A stretch of 64,000 nucleotides of DNA from Thermodesulfobacteriota bacterium (GTDB taxonomy: Bacteria; Desulfobacterota; QYQD01). The notes beneath the pieces are model-generated. The model did not search any database. It was given only the letters and a program-made list of their open reading frames with translations, and had not been told where the DNA came from. Shown piece by piece: positions 15,198 through 22,729 of the stretch; within the stretch, counting starts at the first letter, position 1; each line of letters starts with the position of its first letter. The stretch lies in contig JAVHLC010000007.1 of NCBI GenBank assembly GCA_031082315.1, positions 62,001-126,000 on the forward strand. Direction: 5' to 3'. The position numbers were made by a program, and so were the translations under genes.

Positions 15198-16088
15198 TAT
15201 CCCGAGCCTCTGTTGTCTCGGCGCCTTAATATGGTTTAAGACTTCTTTCACGCTGTACTCGACTTTCAAATCTCCTTGGGGCGTGGTGGTTTCGGTCTGT
15301 TGCAGGACGACTTCAAGTTGATCACTGGGCTGAAACGGTTCATCCTCTTTCAGAATTCGTTCAATAAACGCTTGGTCGTCGATTGTGGCTGAAATAGGGG
15401 CGTCCCTCTCCATGAATCGCCACTTGTTATCGCCTCGAAACCAGAGAGCTTGAATGCTCAATATTGTACGGCGGTCTGTGACTCTTCTGGTTTCTTCAAA
15501 TGTCGGTTCGAAGTACTTCGCCTCATCCTTCGTGATTCTCTGAACAATCTCGGTGTCGTGCAGGATGTCAACGGTGTCCACTCCTTCACGTTCCAATGGC
15601 TTTACCACTCTGTGCACGGCTTCTCTTGCTTTTCGGGACTGATAGACGAGCAGAGTCTCTTTGTGAATCTGAAGCGCCTGACCATCTTCCAACAGAATCT
15701 CTACCTTTCCTTCGCCGAGGTCCTTCACCGCTCGCGGCGCAAGGCCTTTGAGTCGCCGGATCAATTCAATAAGGCCAATGCACGCACCTCTGCCGAGTCC
15801 CAGCAATGTGACCAATGCAATGAGAGCCGTGACATTATTGCCGGACAGCAGATCAACCGCCTGATCAACGATGCTTTGAACGAGCGCAACATCAATTTGA
15901 AAACTGCCGTCGCGCAAGGTGCGCACTTTGATGTCAATGCGAGATCGTCCGGCGTTCAGAGTGCGGTTCGCCTCGTCAACAAGGTCACAGAGGCCGATGA
16001 GTGCAGGTGCGAGATCCCTCGCATCCATCTCGTGCGTGCGAAACGCTTCGCCATCGTACTTCAACGCGAATTGGTAGGTTTCTGTCAT
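15195..16088 (-). CDS. cassette-borne protein of unknown function with a hydrophobic segment
   Basis: 297 aa. Residues ~20-60 are DARDLAPALIGLCDLVDEANRTLN followed by strand-rich sequence. Residues ~84-110 (NNVTALIALVTLLGLGRGACIGLIELI) are hydrophobic, enough for one or two short membrane helices. The remaining ~190 residues are hydrophilic with many Glu/Arg and the string KWRFMERDAPISATIDD. No known family is recognised. The arrangement resembles membrane-anchored accessory proteins found in cassettes. It ends in attC-like site 3. Confidence 0.65.
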   Translation of the reverse strand: MTETYQFALKYDGEAFRTHEMDARDLAPALIGLCDLVDEANRTLNAGRSRIDIKVRTLRDGSFQIDVALVQSIVDQAVDLLSGNNVTALIALVTLLGLGRGACIGLIELIRRLKGLAPRAVKDLGEGKVEILLEDGQALQIHKETLLVYQSRKAREAVHRVVKPLEREGVDTVDILHDTEIVQRITKDEAKYFEPTFEETRRVTDRRTILSIQALWFRGDNKWRFMERDAPISATIDDQAFIERILKEDEPFQPSDQLEVVLQQTETTTPQGDLKVEYSVKEVLNHIKAPRQQRLGI

Positions 16089-16473
16089 GGTTCCTCACGC
16101 CAACTTATATATATCATGTAGACTCTACTTTTTTCGTCTGAGCTGAATATGACAAGTATCGTATAGAAATTTGCTAAAAAATACAACAGGATAAAATTGT
16201 AATTAAACATTAGACAGATTATGGCCACCGAAGGCGAAGTATATGTTCGTACTCCCTATTTGCAGTTGCTTTCCCCGGTGATATTGGCTACATTTATGTC
16301 CTTTACATTTTTAGGCCGGTGAAGTATTGAACAATTCGTAAAAAGCCTTTTCACCACAGAGCACACAGAGTTCGCAGAGAAAAACTGTAAACTATTAAAC
16401 ATGTTATCTCAGCGTTCTTGGCGGTCTCTGAGGTAATTTTTCAATATTGCATTGCGGAGGAGCATGGACTGCC
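16089..16473. other. intergenic region upstream of the cassette array
   Basis: No gene is seen. 16089-16327 is AT-rich and would hold the promoter for the minus-strand cassette genes (and attI, if this were a classical integron), but I see no clear consensus promoter and no integrase. 16328-16441 is a dispersed repeat copy. Confidence 0.4.
16328..16441 (-). repeat. dispersed composite repeat, copy 2
   Basis: The reverse complement matches 898-1029: CGCTGAGATAACAT, AATAGTTTACAGTTTTTCTCTGCG and GGTGAAAAGGCTTTTTACGAATTG are shared. Confidence 0.75.
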
Positions 16474-17307
16474 GTGAGCGTATCTGAATACCGTAAAAAA
16501 ATTGACGAGGCGGCGCGTTTTTTAGCCGATGGGCTGGATCTAAAGCCCACGGTCGGCATTATCCTGGGAACCGGCTTAGGCGGTCTGGCGGACCGGATTG
16601 AGAAGCACAAGATCATCCCATACCATGACATCCCGCATTTTCCCGAATCTACCGTGGAGAGTCATGCCGGGCAGTTGATCGCCGGGCATCTGGGCGGTAA
16701 GGCGGTCCTGGCCTTTCAGGGGCGTTTTCATTTCTACGAGGGCTACTCTCTGGAGGAAGTTACGTTTCCGGTACGGGTACTGGCTACCTTAGGCGTCAGG
16801 ACATTGATCTTATCAAACGCCGCCGGAGGCTTAAATCCGCTCTTTAAGCCGGGAGACCTCATGATTATCCGTGACCACATCAATCTCATGGGGGTAAATC
16901 CTTTGCGGGGGCCGAATATTGACGAATGGGGGCCGCGTTTTCCGGACATGTCTGTGCCTTATGATCGGGCGCTTTGTGATAAGGCGGAGGAGGTCGCCTT
17001 GGCATCCGGCCTCCCCGTACAAAAAGGCGTCTATGTGGCGGTTTCCGGCCCCAGTCTGGAGACCCCGGCCGAGACCCGTTTTTTGCGGATGATCGGCGCG
17101 GATGCGGTCGGCATGTCCACGGTGCCGGAGGTTATAGCAGCCAACCATGCCGGGATCAAGGTCTTTGCCGTCTCTGTGATCGCCAATGTGAATCTTCCTG
17201 AGTGCATGCAGCCTATACATTTAGAAGATGTTATTGCTACTGCCGGCAAGGCGGAGCCAAATCTTGTCCTTCTGGTTTCGAGACTGCTTAAGGCCATGAA
17301 AGATTAA
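16474..17307 (+). CDS. purine nucleoside phosphorylase
   Basis: 277 aa from GTG 16474 (GGAGGAG at 16456-16462); the frame itself opens at a TTG at 16447. It is a trimeric-type PNP that splits inosine/guanosine-like nucleosides with phosphate in purine salvage. Motifs: ILGTGLGGLAD, ESHAGQL, FQGRFHFYEGY, LSNAAGGLNP, SGPSLETPAETR, GADAVGMSTVPEVIAANH and a C-terminal nucleobase-binding Asn (VIANVN). It is followed by a deaminase gene on the same strand, which suggests a shared salvage role for adenosine-type products. Confidence 0.93.
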   Translation: MSVSEYRKKIDEAARFLADGLDLKPTVGIILGTGLGGLADRIEKHKIIPYHDIPHFPESTVESHAGQLIAGHLGGKAVLAFQGRFHFYEGYSLEEVTFPVRVLATLGVRTLILSNAAGGLNPLFKPGDLMIIRDHINLMGVNPLRGPNIDEWGPRFPDMSVPYDRALCDKAEEVALASGLPVQKGVYVAVSGPSLETPAETRFLRMIGADAVGMSTVPEVIAANHAGIKVFAVSVIANVNLPECMQPIHLEDVIATAGKAEPNLVLLVSRLLKAMKD

Positions 17308-17367
17308 CCACAGAGAGCGCAGAGAAAAAGAATTTTAAATTTTAAAAACTCTGTGTCCTCTGTGGTT
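17306..17367. repeat. ACCACAGAG-type inverted repeat
   Basis: Arms AACCACAGAGAGCGCAGAG and CTCTGTGTCCTCTGTGGTT flank a short AT-rich centre. One of several related hairpin repeats between genes in this window; it overlaps the last bases of the PNP gene. Confidence 0.8.
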
Positions 17368-17407
17368 TATTTTTGACAATACTTAATAATACATGAAGGG
17401 AAATTAT

Positions 17408-18757
17408 ATGAGCGGTGGTAACGATAAAATGGCGGCTGACCTGGTCATTACCGGGGGTACGGTGCTTACCCTTAATGCCGACGGGGAAATTATTGAAGAT
17501 GGGGCCGTGGCTATAAAGGGTGACAGCATTATTGCCGTTGGTCCGGGGCCGGTAGTTGCCGGTTCAGTAAGGGCAGGGCGTGTGCTGGAGGCCCGGGGCG
17601 GGGTGATTATGCCCGGCCTTATCAACTGCCACACCCATGCGGCCATGACCTGCTTCCGGGGGTTGGCCGATGACCTGCCCCTTATGACCTGGCTTAACGA
17701 TTATATCTTTCCGGCCGAGCGTAAGATGAATGCGGATGTGGTCTATTGGGCAACCCTTCTGGCCTGTGTGGAGATGATACGCTCCGGAACCACCACCTTT
17801 TGTGATATGTATCTCTTTACGGATCAGGTGGCTCAGGCCGCGGCCAAGGCCGGCCTGCGGGCCTGGATCGGCGAGGGATTATTTGATTTCCCTTCGCCCA
17901 ATTACGGCGAACTGGAAAACGGCTTCAAATATACAGAAGAACTCATTCTCAAGTGGAGGGGACACCCTCTTATCTCTATTACCATCGATCCCCATGCCAC
18001 CTATACCTGTTCGCCGGACCTCCTTCAGCGGGCCAAAGACCTGGCCGTATTATATGATGTGCCTATCGTGATCCACCTGGCTGAAACCAGGAGCGAGGTG
18101 GAGGCTATCCGGGCCCGGTACAGGCATTCACCGGTCATTCATCTGAAGGAATTAGGGCTTCTGGATGAGCATCTGGTGGCCAACCATTGTGTAGTGCTGG
18201 ATAAGGCGGATATAGAGGCATTGGCTGAAAACAGGGTAAAGGTTGTCCATTGCCCGGAGAGCAACATGAAACTGGCCTCGGGGGTGGCGCCGGTGCCGCA
18301 GCTCCTGGAAGCAGGCATAACCGTAGGCATAGGCACGGATGGGTGCGCCAGTAACAATAACCTGGACCTTTTTCAGGAGATAGACACCATGGCTAAACTG
18401 CACAAGGTTTATTGCCTGGATCCCACGGTTATAGATGCCAGAACGGCCGTACGCATGGCTACTACTAATGGAGCCAAGGTCCTCAGGTCCGGCAGAAAGA
18501 TCGGAAGTCTCGAGGTCGGCAAGAAGGCGGACATCATCGTCATAGATATGAATAAGCCCCATCTGACGCCGGTCTATAACCTGTACTCGCACCTGGTCTA
18601 TGCCGTAAGTGGCGCGGATGTGATTTCTTCGGTGATAAACGGCCGGGTCATCATGGAGAACGGGATTATCAAGACTGTAAACGAAGAAGAGGTGTTATCC
18701 AGGGTTCGGGAGATCGGTCAGAATATCAGGTCATGTCTCGTTCCGGCCTCAACATAG
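17408..18757 (+). CDS. mtaD: 5-methylthioadenosine/S-adenosylhomocysteine deaminase family amidohydrolase
   Basis: 449 aa from ATG 17408, preceded by GAAGGGAAA; a second in-frame ATG at 17393 lies further upstream without such a site. A metal-dependent amidohydrolase (TrzN/MtaD group). Metal ligands are seen in NCHTHAAM, HLAETRSEVEA and GTDGCASNNNLD, with HCPESNMKLASG also typical. The family deaminates MTA, SAH, adenosine or 6-amino-6-deoxyfutalosine. The adjacent PNP supports adenosine-type salvage, while a role in futalosine menaquinone synthesis cannot be excluded. Confidence 0.9.
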   Translation: MSGGNDKMAADLVITGGTVLTLNADGEIIEDGAVAIKGDSIIAVGPGPVVAGSVRAGRVLEARGGVIMPGLINCHTHAAMTCFRGLADDLPLMTWLNDYIFPAERKMNADVVYWATLLACVEMIRSGTTTFCDMYLFTDQVAQAAAKAGLRAWIGEGLFDFPSPNYGELENGFKYTEELILKWRGHPLISITIDPHATYTCSPDLLQRAKDLAVLYDVPIVIHLAETRSEVEAIRARYRHSPVIHLKELGLLDEHLVANHCVVLDKADIEALAENRVKVVHCPESNMKLASGVAPVPQLLEAGITVGIGTDGCASNNNLDLFQEIDTMAKLHKVYCLDPTVIDARTAVRMATTNGAKVLRSGRKIGSLEVGKKADIIVIDMNKPHLTPVYNLYSHLVYAVSGADVISSVINGRVIMENGIIKTVNEEEVLSRVREIGQNIRSCLVPAST

Positions 18758-18847
18758 CCCTCCCGGCAATCAGTAATTGGCCTTCAACCGTTCGTAACAA
18801 TTTAGTGTTTTGAAAACGCATGACAAAAAGTGCAAAGAAACATATCA

Positions 18848-18927
18848 AATCTGGAAATCAGGAACTCAGGGAAGTGCAAACCCAAATAAAGGGGTCTATC
18901 TTTTCCTGATTTTCTGAGTTCCAGATT
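18848..18927. repeat. AATCTGGAA-type inverted repeat
   Basis: Long imperfect palindrome with arms AATCTGGAAATCAGGAACTCA and TGATTTTCTGAGTTCCAGATT. A related element occurs at 19747-19813. Confidence 0.75.
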
Positions 18928-19035
18928 AATAGCCTTTTCTGAATGTAGGACTGTTTCAAACACCTAACGTGTTACAAGCGTTCTAATTGTTCGAGTCGTT
19001 CGAATGTTTTTTGACTTTTGACTTTTGACTTCTGA

Positions 19036-19061
19036 AAGCTGAACGCTGATAGCTGACAGCC
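19036..19061. repeat. GCTGATAGCTGA-type repeat
   Basis: CTGAACGCTGATAGCTGACAGC, preceded by tandem TTTTGACTTTTGACTT. One of at least seven elements built from the GCTGATAGCTGA/TCAGCTATCAGC word in this window. Confidence 0.75.
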
Positions 19062-19077
19062 TTTTTAGATTGGAAAC

Positions 19078-19260
19078 ATGATCGACTGCCATAAGTGCAA
19101 ACACTACTATGTGACCTGGGATAAAAACTTTCCGCACGGGTGTCGGGCCATGAATTTCAAAAGCCAGGAGTTCCCGTCGCAAGTAGTGCAAACAAGCTCA
19201 GGAACGTCCTGTCTCCTGTTCAAGCCCAAGGACAAGGCCCGGACATCAAACCGCGGATAA
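19078..19260 (+). CDS. small Cys-containing conserved protein of unknown function
   Basis: 60 aa. C4-x2-C7 (MIDCHKCKHYYVTWD), then FPHGCRAMNFKSQEFPS and SGTSCLLFKPK, give four cysteines that could bind one zinc or Fe-S centre. Short homologues with the CKHYYVTWD...GCRAMNFKS...SSG..C pattern are, as I recall, conserved in Desulfobacterota. No function is known. Confidence 0.75.
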   Translation: MIDCHKCKHYYVTWDKNFPHGCRAMNFKSQEFPSQVVQTSSGTSCLLFKPKDKARTSNRG

Positions 19261-19277
19261 GCGACCTTCAAAAGCAC

Positions 19278-19313
19278 AAAAAAAGCGGCCTATCTGGTGG
19301 ATAGACCGCTTTT
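19278..19313 (-). terminator. terminator of the tRNA-Pro transcript
   Basis: Stem AAAAGCGGCCTATC / GATAGACCGCTTTT (one mismatch), loop TGGTG, followed on the minus strand by seven T residues. Lies just downstream of the tRNA gene. Confidence 0.88.
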
Positions 19314-19322
19314 CGAGAAATC

Positions 19323-19399
19323 TGGTCGGGACGAGAGGATTTGAACCTCCGGCCCCCTGAACCCCATTCAGGTGCGCTACCAAACTGCGCTACGTCCCG
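19323..19399 (-). tRNA. tRNA-Pro (anticodon GGG)
   Basis: 77 nt including an encoded CCA. Acceptor stem CGGGACG / CGTCCCG, D-arm TAGCGCAG...GGTAGCGCA, anticodon stem CCTGA / TCAGG with loop ATGGGGT (anticodon GGG), variable loop, and T-arm GGAGGTTCAAATCCTC. Confidence 0.96.
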
Positions 19400-19400
19400 A

Positions 19401-19928
19401 TTTTTTACCGTGAGCATTATTTAACACCTGGGCTGGAAGGTGTCAAGTTTTTAAGCGCCCGGAGTTTCCTTAGTTTTTTAGGGAACCCCTGTGTTTCTGA
19501 GCGAAACTTACCGGAGTCCGCCTACGGCGGACCGCAGACGGATCGAGGGCACGTAGGGACGTTGACATTGACTTTTACCCTGTTTGTTATTAGATAGTGT
19601 CCATCTGGGAAGCAGAAATCGCACCTGGAAGGTGCTCCTACAAAAGAAGAACGCGACGGGGTTCCGAAGGGGAACTAGATAGAATGTGACATTATTAGCT
19701 GGTTGAAAACATTGGATTTCAAGAGCCTGGAATACTACAGATTCTTAAATTTGGAACTCAGGAACTCATGAAGAAAAATACTATTCTATTCCTGATTTCT
19801 TGATTTCCGGATTCGTTCATATAAGTGGTAACACTTTAGGCTTTATAACTCAAAGACCCGCCTCTGGAGGGGCATCGCATTTACGACAGGCTTTCGAAAA
19901 TCTAAATTGTTACGATAGAACAAATCCG
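19401..19928. other. intergenic region before the histidine kinase
   Basis: No gene or convincing promoter is seen. It contains a short palindrome GTCCGCCTACGGCGGAC near 19515 and an AATCTGGAA-family repeat at 19747-19813. An in-frame ATG at 19800 lies inside that repeat and is unlikely to be the kinase start. Confidence 0.5.
19747..19813. repeat. AATCTGGAA-type inverted repeat, second copy
   Basis: AAATTTGGAACTCAGGAACTC ... CCTGATTTCTTGATTTCCGG; degenerate relative of 18848-18927. Confidence 0.65.
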
Positions 19929-21011
19929 ATGGAGATTTCTGATAAAAGTTTTCGCCGATTTTTTGAAGAGGCCCCGGAGATGCTTTTTATAGCGGACAGG
20001 GAGGGTCGATTGCTGGCTGTAAATCCCTATGGCGCCAGCCTCCTTGGATATGCCTCACCGCAGGAACTACTGGCCGTGGGGTCAATCCATCAATTATCTT
20101 ACTATCCGCAGGATGAGAAGGATTTTAGAAAAAGGATCGAGCAGGAAGGTTTTATACGTAATTATGAACTTACGCTCAGAAAAAAGGACGGCGGCAAGAT
20201 CTCCGTCTCTTTGACCGGGAATGCCATAAGGGATGGAAGCGGTAAGGTCGTCGGCTATGAGGGGATTGTCAGGGATTTCAGTGAACGCAAAAGGCTGGAG
20301 AAACAGCTTTTACATCTGGAGCGACTTGCGGCCATGGGTAAGCTTTCCGCAGAGCTGGCGCATGAGATTAATAATCCCCTGGGCGGCATACTGATGTACG
20401 CGAAACTGGCCCTGGAAGACCTGCCTGAAGGCGATGCCCAGGCCCAGCGTCTGGAGAAGATTTCCAGATTAGCGACCCGTTGCCGTATGATTGTGCGCGG
20501 GCTCCTTGATTTTGGCCGCAGTGACACGGCCGAAAGGGAGTGGGTGGATATCAACCAGGTTATCCTCGATATGTTCGACCTGATTTGTGACCACATCCTC
20601 TTCAGGCCGGTTCGCGTAGAGATGAAGCTGGGCGAGAATCTGCCCCGGGTATGGGGAAATCGCAGCAATCTGGAGCAGGTAGCCTTAAATATGATGATTA
20701 ATGCGGCTGAGGCCATGGAAGGGCAGGGGACCTTAACGATTGAGACCGGATATTCGAAGGAAGAGTCTAATTTTTTCATGTACTTTAAAGATACCGGGCC
20801 GGGTATAAGCAAGAAAAACCTGAACAAGATATTTGAGCCCTTTTTTACGACGAAAAAACGTGGCAAGGGGACTGGACTGGGCCTTTCCATCAGTCACGGA
20901 ATCATCCGGAAGCACGGGGGATCGATTCAGATCAACTCCAGACCAGGAGAGGACACGACATTTATCATCCAACTGCCGGTAGGAAAAGATAACCATGAGG
21001 ATGCGCGGTAA
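19929..21011 (+). CDS. PAS-domain sensor histidine kinase (NtrB-like)
   Basis: 360 aa from ATG 19929, chosen because the frame upstream runs through a repeat. A single PAS domain (~8-118, FFEEAPEMLFIADREG...EGIVRDFSERK) is followed by HisKA with the phospho-acceptor H145 in SAELAHEINNPL. HATPase_c follows, with an N box (NLEQVALNMMINAAEAM), a G1 box (DTGPGISKK) and a G2 box (GKGTGLGLSI). No membrane helices, so a cytoplasmic sensor is likely. The stop overlaps the start of the NtrC-type regulator by 17 bp, so the two form a two-component pair. Confidence 0.93.
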   Translation: MEISDKSFRRFFEEAPEMLFIADREGRLLAVNPYGASLLGYASPQELLAVGSIHQLSYYPQDEKDFRKRIEQEGFIRNYELTLRKKDGGKISVSLTGNAIRDGSGKVVGYEGIVRDFSERKRLEKQLLHLERLAAMGKLSAELAHEINNPLGGILMYAKLALEDLPEGDAQAQRLEKISRLATRCRMIVRGLLDFGRSDTAEREWVDINQVILDMFDLICDHILFRPVRVEMKLGENLPRVWGNRSNLEQVALNMMINAAEAMEGQGTLTIETGYSKEESNFFMYFKDTGPGISKKNLNKIFEPFFTTKKRGKGTGLGLSISHGIIRKHGGSIQINSRPGEDTTFIIQLPVGKDNHEDAR

Positions 21012-22344
21012 GATACTAATTATCGACGATGACGAGGCCATCCGCGACGGCTGCTACCATGCCCTCTCCAGGGAAGGTTATGAGGTGGGCACGGCTGCCA
21101 CCGGCCGGTCTGGCTTGAAGGCATTCGAAGAGTCTTCCTTTGATCTGGTTCTGCTGGATATGAGGATGCCGGATATGGGCGGCATGGAGGTGCTTAACCA
21201 GATCAAGGAGCAGGACCCGCAGGCGGTGGTAATTGTTATTTCCGGCTTTGGCACTATACCTTTGGCGGTAGAGGCCATGAAATCCGGGGCCTATGACTTT
21301 TTCCCAAAGCCTTTTGAGCCGGACGAGCTTCGCATACTGGTAAAACGGGCCATGGATACCAGGCGCCTGGCCATGGAGAATATTTATCTGAAACAGGAGC
21401 TTAAGAGTAAAGAGGGTACGCCCCGCATTGTCTATCAAGGCAAGGCGATGTCCAAGATCATCCGTATGATGGAACTAATAGCGCCGACGGACAGCACCGT
21501 ACTTATAACCGGTGAGAGCGGAACCGGAAAGGGACTGGTGGCCAGGCAGATCCATGAGATGAGCCAGCGCAGTAAAAATCCCTTTGTGGCCGTGGATTGC
21601 GGAACACTGGTGGAAACCCTTTTTGAGAGCGAACTCTTCGGGCACGTCAAAGGCTCTTTTACCGGTGCAGAGGCTACCAAGATCGGCAAATTCGAGCTGG
21701 CGCAAGGCGGCACTATCTTTTTTGATGAAATCGCCAATATCAGCCTGGATGTCCAGGCCAAGCTGCTCAAGGCCGTAGAAGAGAAAACCATATCCAAGGT
21801 CGGCAGCCATCGTTCCATTAAAGTAGATGTCCGTATTATTGCGGCTACGAACAAGAATCTCGATGGGGCCATCCAGCGCGGGGCATTTCGCGAGGACCTT
21901 TTTTTCCGCCTGAACGTCATGCCCGTATATCTCCTTCCTCTTCGTGAGCGTAAGGAGGATATTCCGGTATTGGTCCTGTATTTTCTGGAGAGACTTGGCG
22001 CCAAGTATAAAAGAGACGGCCTTTCTATATCTGATGAGGCATTGAAGTCATTGATGAACTATAATTGGCCGGGTAATGTGCGGGAGCTGGAAAACACGCT
22101 CGAACGTGTGGTTATCCTGACCGAAAAGCCGACCTTGGACGTCCATGATTTTATGTATGCCGGGTTGCCGGGTTCCAGCCCGTCACTATCTGCCGGTTCT
22201 TACGCCCTTTCCGATATGGAGCGCAATCATATTGCGCACGTATTGCATCGCTATAAAGGGAACAAGTCCGAGGTAGCCAGGGCGCTGGGCATTGATCGTA
22301 AGACCCTCCGCGAGAAGATAAAACGCTACGGCCTGTCTGATTAA
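20995..22344 (+). CDS. sigma54-dependent response regulator (NtrC family)
   Basis: 449 aa in three parts. The receiver domain (1-125) has acidic pocket D11-D13, phospho-acceptor D55 and K105. The AAA+ sigma54-activation domain (~145-375) has Walker A GESGTGKG (173-180), the loop GSFTGA (220-225), FFDEI and an arginine-finger region. The C-terminal Fis-type helix-turn-helix is EVARALGIDRKTLREKI. The GAFTGA loop has Ala replaced by Ser, a common active variant. It should activate sigma54 promoters on phosphorylation by the coupled kinase; targets are unknown. Confidence 0.95.
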   Translation: MRMRGKILIIDDDEAIRDGCYHALSREGYEVGTAATGRSGLKAFEESSFDLVLLDMRMPDMGGMEVLNQIKEQDPQAVVIVISGFGTIPLAVEAMKSGAYDFFPKPFEPDELRILVKRAMDTRRLAMENIYLKQELKSKEGTPRIVYQGKAMSKIIRMMELIAPTDSTVLITGESGTGKGLVARQIHEMSQRSKNPFVAVDCGTLVETLFESELFGHVKGSFTGAEATKIGKFELAQGGTIFFDEIANISLDVQAKLLKAVEEKTISKVGSHRSIKVDVRIIAATNKNLDGAIQRGAFREDLFFRLNVMPVYLLPLRERKEDIPVLVLYFLERLGAKYKRDGLSISDEALKSLMNYNWPGNVRELENTLERVVILTEKPTLDVHDFMYAGLPGSSPSLSAGSYALSDMERNHIAHVLHRYKGNKSEVARALGIDRKTLREKIKRYGLSD

Positions 22345-22410
22345 GGTCAGGGCTGTTAAAGGTCGGAGCCCAATTTGTCCTTGACTTTTCCCGGTTTTTT
22401 CCTTAATTAA

Positions 22411-22484
22411 TGAAGCTCCCTGCAGCCCACCAAGGTCGGACTTGGATGGCAAGCAGCGGGGAATGCGCTCGCTGTGCATGTTCA
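22411..22484 (+). repeat. AAGCTCCC...GCAAGCAGCGGGGAATGC repeat, copy 1
   Basis: Shares GAAGCTCCCNGCAG and a ~35-bp block GCAAGCAGCGGGGAATGC...CTCGCT-TGCATGTTCA with 25414-25533 in the same orientation. The two flank tRNA-Gln and the hybrid kinase gene. Confidence 0.75.
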
Positions 22485-22515
22485 CGGCGTAAGCCATAGG
22501 ATAATATAATATTGT

Positions 22516-22589
22516 TGGGGGATCGTCCAGCGGCAGGACGGCAGACTCTGGATCTGTCTACCGAGGTTCGAATCCTCGTCCCCCAGCCA
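22516..22589 (+). tRNA. tRNA-Gln (anticodon CTG)
   Basis: 74 nt including CCA. Acceptor TGGGGGA / TCCCCCA, anticodon stem GCAGA / TCTGT with loop CTCTGGA (anticodon CTG), T-arm CGAGGTTCGAATCCTCG, discriminator G. Confidence 0.96.
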
Positions 22590-22600
22590 TTTAAAATCAG

Positions 22601-22634
22601 AGGGCTATCCACCAAAGGCGGATAGCCCTTTTTA
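22601..22634 (+). terminator. terminator of tRNA-Gln
   Basis: Perfect 10-bp stem AGGGCTATCC / GGATAGCCCT with a 9-nt loop and a TTTTT tract. Confidence 0.9.
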
Positions 22635-22729
22635 GTTTTTGCGACTCTACGGATACCGACGAAGACAACTTTTAACCAAACGCTGTCACAATATATAGTA
22701 AGTTGTCATTTCGGGTGGAGCACTATAGC

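Noticed and set aside
15450-16121. 223-codon plus-strand open frame opposite the 15195-16088 gene
   Set aside because: Low-complexity antisense reading. The minus-strand frame has a better start, a coherent hydrophobic segment and fits the cassette orientation.
10000-16446. Integron integrase or attI
   Set aside because: Looked for on both strands; no tyrosine recombinase is present and no convincing attI is seen, so only an integrase-less array is proposed.
16089-16446. Riboswitch or small RNA upstream of the PNP gene
   Set aside because: The only structured part is a copy of the dispersed repeat; no known riboswitch core was recognised.
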